64,000 nucleotides of DNA from Paenibacillus phytorum (GTDB lineage Bacteria; Bacillota; Bacilli; Paenibacillales; NBRC-103111): assembly GCF_013141715.1 (NCBI RefSeq), contig NZ_WHOA01000165.1, positions 124,001-188,000 of the forward strand, read 5' to 3'. This document shows positions 51,424-59,557 of the stretch, one piece after another. Within the stretch, counting starts at the first letter, position 1. Each line of letters opens with the position of its first letter. The notes beneath the pieces are model-generated. The model did not search any database. It was not told the DNA's origin and saw only the letters and a list, made by a program, of their open reading frames with translations. The position numbers and the translations under genes were made by a program.

Positions 51424-51471
51424 AGACCTGGCAGACTTCAATTTGAAGTCCGCCAGGTCTTTTTTTTAACA
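51424..51471. terminator. Terminator after the module A binding protein
   Basis: AGACCTGGC-GACTTCAA pairs with TTGAAGTC-GCCAGGTCT, with A and T runs on both sides. It resembles the terminators in the two direct repeats (GGACCTG...GACTTC). Confidence 0.9.
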
Positions 51472-51477
51472 CAACAG

Positions 51478-52827
51478 TTATTTTTTCTCAGCCTTAATCG
51501 CTTGATCCGCTCTTGTCTTCATATTCTGAATAGCTTTGTCTAAGGGCTGAACACCCATGACATATTTCTCTGTTTCCTCGTTAATAATTTTGGTCATTTC
51601 TGGTAAAGCGGTGGAAATCGTTTGAACTGGGAATGTGTAATCGCCTTTGATTAGAGATTTCAGGGAATCCACGTTAATCAGGTTTGCTGCATCTCCAACC
51701 ATGAGATCAGCCACTTTATCCACATCGATCTTCTTGGAAGACGGCAGGCGTCCACCAGGAATCATGAGAAGGTTGCCTTCTGTTAAGTACCAAGAGATAA
51801 ATTGAAAGGCTTCGTCTTTGTTCGAGGACGTATTGTTAATGGACATGAAGTCGTTGAAGCCTGCCGTATTCACTTTGCCGCCCTTCTCCAACTGGGGCAC
51901 CGGAGCAAAAATCGTTTTGAAGTCATGCGGGAAACTTTTGGTGTCCTTCACATTCCTAAGCAAATGTGTACCTCCGAAGATCATGGCCGCTTTACCGGTC
52001 AGAAGCTCATTTGGAGGAAGCAGTTTGTTGGCGATAATTTCTGGCCACTTGACCGATAATCCTTTGTCCTGTAGTGCTTTTTGATACTCCAAGCCCTTCT
52101 TGACGACAGGACTGTCGAAGGTGGATAATCCATCAGCTGTATAGTAGGAATCCACTGGCTTATTCTCAAGAATGGCAAAACGCACCATATTATCGTCTGG
52201 AACCTTGATAAAACTGCCCTTCTGGTCCGGTGTATGCAGCTTCTCGGCAAGGGCCATGTAGTCGTCCCATGTCCATCCTTGAGCCGGAATCTTCTCTCCC
52301 GCTTTCTCCAAAGCCGTTTGATTAATCATAACGGAAGATAACAGCTTCATGGCAGGTAAATAGTGCGTTTTCCCTTTATACGGGACGACATTATCTTTGC
52401 CGATGATATCATCCACATTCAGCTTATATTTGCTAATCAAATCATCCAAAGGAAAGGTGACACCTGCATTCGCTCGGCGATTGTAATTCGTTTCTCCATA
52501 GCTGAAGAAGATGTCCGGAGCATCGGAGTTGCTGATAAGAGCCGTATCGAGCTTCGTGTTGCCGCTATCGTCGTTCACGTAACGTGTATACTCCACTTGG
52601 ATATCAGGATGTGTGCTGTTCCACTTCGTGACCACATCCTTAGGTCCGCTCTCTTCAGGAATGCCGCCCCAAATCTTAAGTTTGACGGCTTTCTTCGGAA
52701 CTGCGGAGCTTGCTGTGTTCGCTGCAGTGGGAGATGCGCTTGTTTGATTGTCGCTTTTTGCACAGCCGGAAAGCATCAAACTAAATGCCATTGTGAGTGA
52801 TAGTGCGGAATAAATCGATTTCTTCAT
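51478..52827 (-). CDS. Sugar-binding lipoprotein (module A), no adjacent permeases
   Basis: This 449-residue binding protein has a lipoprotein signal with the lipobox LMLSGC, a Thr/Ser/Ala-rich linker, and a family 1 solute-binding fold (KLKIWGGIPEESGPKDVV). It is similar along its length to the module B binding protein. It follows the module A regulator, 119 bp downstream, and ends in a terminator, so no permease is cotranscribed. The orphan MalF/MalG pair at 37190-38929 could be its partner if module B was inserted between them. That link is inference. Confidence 0.92.
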   Translation of the reverse strand: MKKSIYSALSLTMAFSLMLSGCAKSDNQTSASPTAANTASSAVPKKAVKLKIWGGIPEESGPKDVVTKWNSTHPDIQVEYTRYVNDDSGNTKLDTALISNSDAPDIFFSYGETNYNRRANAGVTFPLDDLISKYKLNVDDIIGKDNVVPYKGKTHYLPAMKLLSSVMINQTALEKAGEKIPAQGWTWDDYMALAEKLHTPDQKGSFIKVPDDNMVRFAILENKPVDSYYTADGLSTFDSPVVKKGLEYQKALQDKGLSVKWPEIIANKLLPPNELLTGKAAMIFGGTHLLRNVKDTKSFPHDFKTIFAPVPQLEKGGKVNTAGFNDFMSINNTSSNKDEAFQFISWYLTEGNLLMIPGGRLPSSKKIDVDKVADLMVGDAANLINVDSLKSLIKGDYTFPVQTISTALPEMTKIINEETEKYVMGVQPLDKAIQNMKTRADQAIKAEKK

Positions 52828-52946
52828 ACAGGTAAAACCCCTCTCTTACTTGTTTTCATCCGTTTGGAACATCATTAGCATAACAAAGTGATCATTCCTG
52901 CGTAATGAATTCATTTAAGATCTTACCTGTCTTGTTTTATCCACTT

Positions 52947-54542
52947 TTAGTGAATATAGCGCTTACGATATTCTTGCGGGTATATGCCTTCAATTTTTTT
53001 AAACAACTTAGCGAAATAATTAGGGTCCGAATAACCGATCGCGTCCGCGACTTCATAAATTTTAACATTGGGATCCTTGAGCAGTTCCCTGGCTTTCTTC
53101 ATTCGTATACGGATCATGTAATCGATCATCGTTTCGCCTGTTTCTTTCTTGAATAAGGAGCTTAAATATGGTTCCGTAAAATTAACTGCTTTGGCCAAGT
53201 CGGACATTTTAAAGGAAGTGCTGTACTTTTCTTCAATCATTCTTTGAACAGCCCTAATTTCGGGTCGAGGCTGATGAACCGTGCTTGCGCGCAAATGCTC
53301 GAAGAAGACTGAAATCCAACCAATCAACCACTCACTTATTTCTTGTATGGACTCAGATAGCCTCACGACATGATGAGGATACTTCCCTTCGAAAGGCATG
53401 ATCGAGTAAAGGTCTCCTCCTTTATGTTGTAGGAACACCTCGAATAGATGTACAATATGCAGCCAACGTTCTCTGGCCAGATCAGGATAAGGTCTGGGAA
53501 TCTTGTCTTCCAAATAAGCATCCGCCATATTCCTTATGGCGTTCTGAAGCGCTTCTTTGTCTTGTCGGGCCATCAAATCGAGAAATTCATCCTGTGATGA
53601 AATAGGTGAAGCATGGTTAGCAAACATTTGCTCTCTATAGTGAATGACATGATTCGAGTCACTGTAAAATCTCTCCAAAAGCGCTTCTTCAGCAAACCCG
53701 CACGCTTCATGCAGGTCGTATGCTCGTTCAACAGGGGAATAAGTACCGAAATAGACAGGTAATTTGAGATAACGTTGTATACATTCCGTCATCTCCTGAA
53801 GCATCGGCTCCGCCCCCATGACGGATATCATACCGAAACGCCCTCCATCCATTTCCACAATGTGTCCTGCCTTATATTTGCGCATGATTTCCCGAAGTAT
53901 ATTCATCACAGAAAAACGCAGCAACTTTTCACTCTTAAAGCGATTCTCATCTACTACAGACTCGTATCGGTCAATTTTCATCATTGAAATCGTCCATGGA
54001 AATGGAGGTAGAAGATTCGCATATTCCTGTGAGAGATCATCCGCTTCCCGCTTCGAGTATTGCATGGTCAAGAGATCGCGCAAATGCTTTTCAATGGTTA
54101 TTTCTTGATGATATTGAAACGCAGTCCGGTTAAGTTGTAACGATTCCTCCTGCTTCTTACGCTCATCCTCAATTTCCACTCGGATCTGCTGCAGCTTGGT
54201 TTGGAGATCATCAGGCTGCATAGTCAGTTTCAATATATAGTCGGAAGCGCCAAGCTGCAAGGCCCGCCTGACATACCCAAAATCATTGTAGTTGGATAAA
54301 ATTAAAACTTTGATGTGAGGATATAATTCCTTCACCCGTTCCATCAGTGAGATCCCATCCATATTCGGCATGGAAATGTCAGTAATCAAGAGATCACAGG
54401 GCTTCTCAGAAAGAATGGTAAGCGCATCCAATCCATCTACCGCCTCGCCGATCAATTCAAAGCCGAATTCCTCCCAAGGAATAAACGTCTTGAGTCCGAG
54501 CCTCACCAAAAATTCATCTTCCACTAATAAAAGCTTCGTCAT
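52947..54542 (-). CDS. Response regulator with AraC-type DNA-binding domain (module A)
   Basis: This 531-residue YesN-type regulator has a receiver domain with LLVEDE and phosphorylated Asp55 in LLITDISMPNMDG, a long middle region, and a C-terminal AraC-type domain (MSDLAKAVNFTEPYLSSLFK and YEVADAIGYSDPNYFAKLFK). The ATG at 54542 overlaps the kinase stop (ATGA) and has GGAGG eight bases upstream. It probably activates the binding-protein gene downstream. Confidence 0.93.
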   Translation of the reverse strand: MTKLLLVEDEFLVRLGLKTFIPWEEFGFELIGEAVDGLDALTILSEKPCDLLITDISMPNMDGISLMERVKELYPHIKVLILSNYNDFGYVRRALQLGASDYILKLTMQPDDLQTKLQQIRVEIEDERKKQEESLQLNRTAFQYHQEITIEKHLRDLLTMQYSKREADDLSQEYANLLPPFPWTISMMKIDRYESVVDENRFKSEKLLRFSVMNILREIMRKYKAGHIVEMDGGRFGMISVMGAEPMLQEMTECIQRYLKLPVYFGTYSPVERAYDLHEACGFAEEALLERFYSDSNHVIHYREQMFANHASPISSQDEFLDLMARQDKEALQNAIRNMADAYLEDKIPRPYPDLARERWLHIVHLFEVFLQHKGGDLYSIMPFEGKYPHHVVRLSESIQEISEWLIGWISVFFEHLRASTVHQPRPEIRAVQRMIEEKYSTSFKMSDLAKAVNFTEPYLSSLFKKETGETMIDYMIRIRMKKARELLKDPNVKIYEVADAIGYSDPNYFAKLFKKIEGIYPQEYRKRYIH

Positions 54543-56260
54543 GCTGGATCCTCCATCCGCTTCCAAGGCAGCTTAATAACCGTCTCCGCTCCAGCATCAA
54601 TACCATTGTGTATAAATAGCCCAAATGGTTCCCCGAAATGCATGCGAATCCGACTTTGAACATTCTCAAGTCCAATTCCACTATATTTCCCTTGCCTTAT
54701 GGGGTCGGATTTCTCAAGAGCGTCACTGGCAATCTTTCTCTCAGACAACCCTTGTCCATTATCTGTAATGGTGACAAATAATAAATCATCTTCATGATAA
54801 GCCGCGATGCTGATGATGAGAGGCATTCGATTCCCATGAATGATGCTGTTTTCCACAATCGGTTGCAGCGTAAATTTAAGAATTCGAGCAGACAACAGAT
54901 TTTCATCAACATCAATCGACAACTCTATATTATCGTTAAAACGAATTTTTTGCAGCGCAAAATAATGTTGTATAAAATCAAGTTCATCTCTCAGTGTGAC
55001 AACTTCGCTCTCCTGCTTCATACTGTAGTTCAACATAATACCAAGGGAAGTAATCATATCCCCTACATTCTTAGCTCCTGAAAATAAAGCCAGCCACTTA
55101 ATCGAATTGAGTGCATTAAACAAGAAATGTGGAGAAATTTGGGCTTGCAGGGCATGAAACCTTGCTTCCTCTTTAAGCTGCTGCTCTTCTCGAAGAGTCG
55201 TAACCAATTCCTTCAAGCTCGACAGCATACGGTTGAAATGATGGCTCAGTAGTCCGATTTCATCGTTTCCTCCCGCCAAAGCGGGCTTTTCGAAATTTCC
55301 GGATGATGCTTTCCCCATTGCCTGCACGAGCGAGCGAATAGGCTTCATAAAACGAAGGGTAAAGATGACATAGATGAAGAGAAAGCATGCGAATAAAACA
55401 ATGACACTCCATGTCGTTGTCGAACGCACGTTTTTCAGCTGCTGCACCCATTGTTCCTGCATGGGGATCCATCGCAATTGCCAACCGGTTGCTTTTAAGA
55501 TTTGTGTAAAAGTGGATCGTTCCTCACCTGATTCAGTCCTATTCCATAAATCTTTCTTTCCCCACAGCAGACGGGTTTTATCGGATATCAGGAATTGGGC
55601 GGGGGAATTCACCTCTAAGCCATTGGAGACGAGAAACATTTCTTTGATTGGAAATGCGATAAAGACTAAGCCATACCCCTTTGTCGTCTCCCCCTTAATT
55701 AACCGGGCCATGGTAATAAAGCCCCCTTCTTGGTTGCCTTCAAGGCCTTTAACTTTCAAAGAAGGGTTCACGTCCCAAGCTGGAGCACCGTTTTTTTCTC
55801 TGGCTTGTTTCACATAATCTGGCATCACTTTAAGTATCGCTTCATCTTGATTGGTCGCATAGATGCTGCCATTAAATCCATAAACCGCAACAATGGCATG
55901 GTTGTCCAAAATATAGGAGATCAGGTTGTCCATCTTGCTCTGTAGACCAACTACCTTCTGGTAGGTAGGATAATCATCTAAATCCGACTGCCCCGAACTT
56001 CTTAGCAATTGCAAGACATCATAGTCGTTCGTGAGCAAATTCGAAACATTTAACGTCCTATTCAGCATATCGTCGGCTCGATCCGTAACCCGCTTTAGAA
56101 CTTGGGTTTGCGTGTCGGTCATTTGTCTCATAAATATTTTGTCCGATTGATCGAAGTAAAGATACATCATAAATAAAATGGGAGCCACAATAAACAATGT
56201 AAACGCAAGTAAAAACTTCAGGCGCAAAGAGAAAAATATTTGCCTCTTGTTCATTGTCAT
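54539..56260 (-). CDS. Sensor histidine kinase, YesM type (module A)
   Basis: This kinase of about 573 residues has two membrane helices (about 15-36 and 285-303) around an extracellular sensor, a HAMP domain, a phosphoacceptor histidine at about 378 in QAQISPHFLFNALNS, and ATPase motifs QPIVENSIIHG, DNGQGL and GIGLENVQSRI. I chose the ATG at 56260, five bases after GGGGAG; a frame from 56302 would start inside the leader hairpin. It is translationally coupled to its regulator. It differs in composition (lower GC) from the module B kinase. Confidence 0.92.
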   Translation of the reverse strand: MTMNKRQIFFSLRLKFLLAFTLFIVAPILFMMYLYFDQSDKIFMRQMTDTQTQVLKRVTDRADDMLNRTLNVSNLLTNDYDVLQLLRSSGQSDLDDYPTYQKVVGLQSKMDNLISYILDNHAIVAVYGFNGSIYATNQDEAILKVMPDYVKQAREKNGAPAWDVNPSLKVKGLEGNQEGGFITMARLIKGETTKGYGLVFIAFPIKEMFLVSNGLEVNSPAQFLISDKTRLLWGKKDLWNRTESGEERSTFTQILKATGWQLRWIPMQEQWVQQLKNVRSTTTWSVIVLFACFLFIYVIFTLRFMKPIRSLVQAMGKASSGNFEKPALAGGNDEIGLLSHHFNRMLSSLKELVTTLREEQQLKEEARFHALQAQISPHFLFNALNSIKWLALFSGAKNVGDMITSLGIMLNYSMKQESEVVTLRDELDFIQHYFALQKIRFNDNIELSIDVDENLLSARILKFTLQPIVENSIIHGNRMPLIISIAAYHEDDLLFVTITDNGQGLSERKIASDALEKSDPIRQGKYSGIGLENVQSRIRMHFGEPFGLFIHNGIDAGAETVIKLPWKRMEDPA

Positions 56261-56284
56261 TCTCTCTCCCCTTGGAACAAATGT

Positions 56285-56319
56285 ATAATGGCAACCGTCC
56301 ACTGAACGGTTGCCATTAT
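56285..56319 (-). promoter_or_regulatory. Perfect 14-bp hairpin in the leader of the module A kinase
   Basis: ATAATGGCAACCGT pairs exactly with ACGGTTGCCATTAT around a 7-base loop, 25 bp upstream of the start codon. There is no T-run in the transcribed direction. A -10-like TATACT (56335-56340) lies just upstream. It could be an operator or a stabilising 5' stem-loop. Confidence 0.5.
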
Positions 56320-56460
56320 TACTTATATATTTAGTATAACGCCTACACTACTAATATGAATAGGTGTTGTTTTATGTTTAAGCACGGTTACATTTAATTT
56401 ACTTTGCCTTACATAGGGTTTATCCCAAAAGGAGTTATATAGAATTAAGGGTATGAATCG

Positions 56461-56646
56461 TTAGGTATCTGATAATGACTCACCTTCCTTTTCATAGCCT
56501 GTTATCTTCTCTCTAACAATAGTCACTTTGCCACCACTGTTCATCAAGGTCGTTTTAACATCACCTATTTTACAATCTTCACAGACCCAACTGTTTTCTA
56601 ACTTCCTAAACCCATTCGTCGTACCGCATTGTTCGCAAGTAATCAT
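56461..56646 (-). CDS. Small zinc-ribbon protein
   Basis: This 61-residue protein starts MITCEQCGTTNGF and has a second pair in WVCEDCKIG. The two CxxC knuckles 19 residues apart are typical of a zinc ribbon, followed by a short beta-strand-rich, charged tail. AGGAGTTGATGATGA precedes the ATG. Function is unknown; a DNA-, RNA- or protein-binding adaptor is possible. It is divergent from the FNR-linked orphan gene. Confidence 0.6.
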   Translation of the reverse strand: MITCEQCGTTNGFRKLENSWVCEDCKIGDVKTTLMNSGGKVTIVREKITGYEKEGESLSDT

Positions 56647-56742
56647 TCATCATCAACTCCTATCATTCATAATGGCTGCTTATAATGTACTACTTATCAA
56701 ATTCGCACTCTATGAGATATGTCACAGATTTGTTCTATTTTC

Positions 56743-56785
56743 TGTGATCAATCTCACTGCCTCGTTCAATGAAAAAGAATACACT
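56743..56785 (+). promoter_or_regulatory. FNR box and -10 of the orphan gene at 56818
   Basis: TGTGATCAATCTCACT (56743-56758) matches the FNR consensus TGTGA-N6-TCACA at 9 of 10 fixed positions. A -10 TACACT (56780-56785) places the box centre at about -41.5, the class II activator position. A longer inverted repeat, TCACAGA...TCTGTGA, overlaps it (56722-56747). Confidence 0.7.
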
Positions 56786-56817
56786 TTGTGTAAAACACTA
56801 CCTAGGAGGTTCAAAAC

Positions 56818-57333
56818 ATGGGGTACTATTCACATACTTCCGTTAGTAATGAAATTGCCAATTACATGCATTGGCACTGGATGTTGGATAATCAGTTTCG
56901 TTTATTACATAGACTTCACTCAGATATCGATCAACAATTGAAGTTTATCAATGGACTTGCAATTAACATAGAGTCCGAAATAACTTCGATAACGCGGATA
57001 AATTTCATCAAAAAAATAATTGAAGAAGTCAGAGGATTATTGGATGAACTTTCTCTTCTTGAAAAAAAAGAGAGGGATATGCTTTTACTTACGTCTGTTC
57101 CTTTTGCTAAAATTAATATAGAAACGAACGAAATGTTCGAATCAGAAGTTGAGTATCTTCTTCCAATGTTAAGAATGTTTTATCAAAAGACTCTGCGTAT
57201 GACCCCATTGCCAAACAAAAAAGAAGCCAAAGAGTTAAGCCGCTGCTTAAGGTTGACTATTCAACCTATTGAAAATCACATAGATCGAATAGAAAAAGAA
57301 TGGTACCCGGCCATAATGGAATGGCTGCAGTAA
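56818..57333 (+). CDS. Conserved-looking orphan protein under a predicted FNR promoter
   Basis: This 171-residue, probably all-helical, soluble protein belongs to no family I recognise. The N-terminal part is rich in histidine (YSHTSVS, YMHWHWML, LLHRLHSD), and a later NHIDRIEKEWYP adds another His/Glu pair, so a metal-binding helical bundle is conceivable. A strong CTAGGAGG site precedes the ATG. It has its own FNR-type promoter and converges on the formate/nitrite transporter gene. A role in anaerobic or nitrogen-oxide metabolism is inferred from regulation and neighbours only. Confidence 0.75.
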   Translation: MGYYSHTSVSNEIANYMHWHWMLDNQFRLLHRLHSDIDQQLKFINGLAINIESEITSITRINFIKKIIEEVRGLLDELSLLEKKERDMLLLTSVPFAKINIETNEMFESEVEYLLPMLRMFYQKTLRMTPLPNKKEAKELSRCLRLTIQPIENHIDRIEKEWYPAIMEWLQ

Positions 57334-57374
57334 ACATTTGTTGAACTAACTTTAGATACAGATTCCACTACACT

Positions 57375-58145
57375 CTAGTTAGAATGACGATAAACCAATG
57401 CATAAACTCCCGAGACAAATAGAGCCCCTCCGATTAAATTCCCCATGTAAACCGGCACCAGATTTCCCATAAAATCGATCCAGGTTGCCTGGTTTGCGAA
57501 AATTGCCGCAGGAATGACAAACATATTGGCAACGACGTGTTGAAACCCGATCGCTACAAAAGCCATTGTTGGGAACCATATACCCATTATTTTACCTGCA
57601 TCATCATCTGTCCCATAGGCTAACCAGACTGCAAGCCCAACTAACATGTTACAGCCAATACCGGATAAAATAGCTGTGGAGAATGGCTCTGCCGTTTTCG
57701 CGTGGACAAGTTTTACTAGTTTAGTCAAATAAACACCATGTTCTGTTAAACCAACTTGATGCCCGAATACATAAGCGATGAACACTGCTCCCAGGAAGTT
57801 TCCAACTGTTATTACAGCCCAATTATTTACAAGCTGGTGAAATTTGATCTTTCCGGAAAAGAACGCGGCAGGAACTGCCATCATATTCCCAGTAAGAAGC
57901 TCGCCGCCAGCAATGATCGTTAATATCAGACCCAACGGAAAAAAAGCAGCTCCTACTATGCTGCCTACGTCATTCCATGGATCCGGGAATACGCTACTAA
58001 CCCTGATATACAGCAAAAAGCCCAAGGCAATATAAGCACCACCTAAAAAACCGAGAACGAGCTGCTTCCTATACCCAAACTGTACCTTTTTCACTCCTGC
58101 TTCCACAGTGCGTTCCCATATCTGCTCCTGCTTCATAAATCCCAT
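57375..58145 (-). CDS. Formate/nitrite transporter family channel
   Basis: This 256-residue member of the FNT family (FocA/NirC) has six helices forming a pentameric channel for formate or nitrite. Hallmarks are GGAYIALGF, GGELLTGNMMAVP, GIGCNMLVGLAVW and HVVANMFVIP. GGAGGGGG precedes the ATG. A perfect FNR box at -41.5 shows expression without oxygen. Next to nitrate reduction genes, nitrite export or uptake is the likelier role. The two types cannot be separated with confidence here. Confidence 0.92.
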   Translation of the reverse strand: MGFMKQEQIWERTVEAGVKKVQFGYRKQLVLGFLGGAYIALGFLLYIRVSSVFPDPWNDVGSIVGAAFFPLGLILTIIAGGELLTGNMMAVPAAFFSGKIKFHQLVNNWAVITVGNFLGAVFIAYVFGHQVGLTEHGVYLTKLVKLVHAKTAEPFSTAILSGIGCNMLVGLAVWLAYGTDDDAGKIMGIWFPTMAFVAIGFQHVVANMFVIPAAIFANQATWIDFMGNLVPVYMGNLIGGALFVSGVYALVYRHSN

Positions 58146-58175
58146 GCTGATTCCCCCTCCACGGCCATTTACTTC

Positions 58176-58218
58176 AGTTTAGAGCAGCATTGCATAAAAG
58201 TATGTGAATTAAATCACA
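58176..58218 (-). promoter_or_regulatory. FNR box and -10 of the formate/nitrite transporter gene
   Basis: TGTGAATTAAATCACA (58203-58218) is a perfect TGTGA-N6-TCACA palindrome. On the minus strand a -10 TAAACT (58176-58181) places it at about -41.5. Confidence 0.8.
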
Positions 58219-58338
58219 TGTAAAGGGGACCGAAAAAGGACATATCTCCATCAGATTCAAGGATCACATCCTTTTACAAATAGTACAATCGAAAAATCAT
58301 TATTCGGACGAAAAACACCTGAAATCATGAGGAAGAAC

Positions 58339-58379
58339 AAAAAAATGAGGAGGCAAGTACCTTGCTACCTCATTTTTTT
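58339..58379 (-). terminator. Terminator of the uspA-type gene
   Basis: AAAATGAGG...GCAAG pairs with CTTGC...CCTCATTTT, with seven T on the minus strand, about 20 bp after the stop. Confidence 0.9.
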
Positions 58380-58398
58380 CTGTGTCCCTAAGTGAAAT

Positions 58399-58830
58399 TT
58401 ATTTTACAACTAATACAGGGATCTTGGCATGCTGAACAACATTGTGACTGACACTGCCAAGAACAAATTCACCAATACTGCTAAGACCTCTGCTGCCAAC
58501 AATAATAAGATCCGCTTGAATTTCGTCTGCATATTTCAGAACTTCTTTCGTAATCGAACCGCTTCTCACTTCAATATGAACCTTCGAAAAATCAGCAATT
58601 TTTTCATTGATTTTCCCAATGACTTGCTCGGAGTAATCCAAATAATTGGTTTCAATGACAATTGGCGGTATGACAACAGAAGAACCTAGCACATAGGTGG
58701 GAAGATTAAAAATATGAATAATATCCAATTTCGAATAATGGTTCAACTTGGCCAACTTCAATGCAGAATCGAGCGCTTTATCGGAAGCTTCGGATCCGTC
58801 GTAGGCTACTAATATTTTCGAATATAACAT
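58399..58830 (-). CDS. Universal stress protein (UspA family)
   Basis: This 143-residue UspA protein has the N-terminal LVAYDGSEASDKAL and the ATP-binding motif GSRGLSSIGEFVLGSVSHNV (G-2x-G-9x-G-S). UspA proteins bind ATP and aid survival under starvation or lack of oxygen. I chose the ATG at 58830: GAGGTGA precedes it, and the predicted FNR-dependent transcription start near 58855 rules out the upstream start at 58866. It is a single-gene unit with its own promoter and terminator. Confidence 0.93.
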   Translation of the reverse strand: MLYSKILVAYDGSEASDKALDSALKLAKLNHYSKLDIIHIFNLPTYVLGSSVVIPPIVIETNYLDYSEQVIGKINEKIADFSKVHIEVRSGSITKEVLKYADEIQADLIIVGSRGLSSIGEFVLGSVSHNVVQHAKIPVLVVK

Positions 58831-58861
58831 GTCACATTCACCTCGTTTGTTTGATACCTTC

Positions 58862-58904
58862 ATCATATCTCTTTCTAAGTTTGAACGATGTGAGGAAGAT
58901 CACA
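58862..58904 (-). promoter_or_regulatory. FNR box and -10 of the uspA-type gene
   Basis: TGTGAGGAAGATCACA (58889-58904) fits TGTGA-N6-TCACA perfectly. A minus-strand -10 TATGAT (58862-58867) puts the box centre at about -41.5. Confidence 0.8.
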
Positions 58905-58913
58905 ATATTCTTT

Positions 58914-59204
58914 CTAAAAACCGAAATGGACTTTATAAACCAATTGCGCCGCAATGTCAGCTGATCTGAGAATCGTACCTTGCTCTGAACTTATTAAGCT
59001 CGTATGTTCTTCTCCCCTTAAGGGAATGGCCAGAAATTGATGTTCATTCATATACATTTGCATATAATCTTGGTCTTCGGAAATGCGTATCTTCTCAAGT
59101 TTCATTTTTTTCGGAGATGCGACAGGGTCGAGTCCTGCCTGATCCTCAATGTGCACTTCAATCTGAGAGCCAAGCCACCGTGATAATTTTTCTTCCCATT
59201 TCAT
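58914..59204 (-). CDS. Unknown small protein, last gene of the nitrate-type operon
   Basis: This 96-residue protein starts MKWEEKLSRWLGSQIEVHIE and ends in QLVYKVHFGF; no family is recognised. It is acidic and mixed alpha/beta in appearance. I chose the ATG at 59204, which overlaps the stop of the upstream gene (ATGA) and has AAGGAGG before it. Coupling to a reductase/transporter operon suggests a dedicated accessory or assembly role, which is not proven. Confidence 0.75.
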   Translation of the reverse strand: MKWEEKLSRWLGSQIEVHIEDQAGLDPVASPKKMKLEKIRISEDQDYMQMYMNEHQFLAIPLRGEEHTSLISSEQGTILRSADIAAQLVYKVHFGF

Positions 59205-59542
59205 ACATGTTCCTCCTTCTTTATGCGGCAGCAGCCTGCATCTGCTTTTGGCGATACCTTCACCTGATACCCATGAAGATGATCCCAACAATCGTATTCA
59301 GAAGTCAAATCGGATTGGGCGGAATCTTCTATATAGCGAAGAACCTCATCTTCACTTTCCCAAATCGCCATCCCTTTGACTTCGGCAACAGCGATATCGA
59401 GCCCCTCTTCTACTCTCAAATCCATATACCAAGTTCCTTTTCCAGCGAAAAGTTCATTCAATTGTCGTTCGATTATCGTAGAAAAGGGAGAGTTTGCATG
59501 TTCGCGAATAAAGCATAAATCCAAAGTAAACTCACTCGGCAT
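59201..59542 (-). CDS. Unknown small protein of the nitrate-type operon
   Basis: This 113-residue protein starts MPSEFTLDLCFIREHANSPF and contains GTWYMDLRVEEGLDIAVAEV and a C-terminal AGCCRIKKEEHV. No family is recognised. GTAGGAGGG precedes the ATG, 15 bp after the NarK-PAS stop. The double cysteine near the C-terminus could matter for a redox or metal role. It is translationally coupled to the next gene. Confidence 0.75.
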   Translation of the reverse strand: MPSEFTLDLCFIREHANSPFSTIIERQLNELFAGKGTWYMDLRVEEGLDIAVAEVKGMAIWESEDEVLRYIEDSAQSDLTSEYDCWDHLHGYQVKVSPKADAGCCRIKKEEHV

Positions 59543-59557
59543 GGTTCATCTTCCCTC

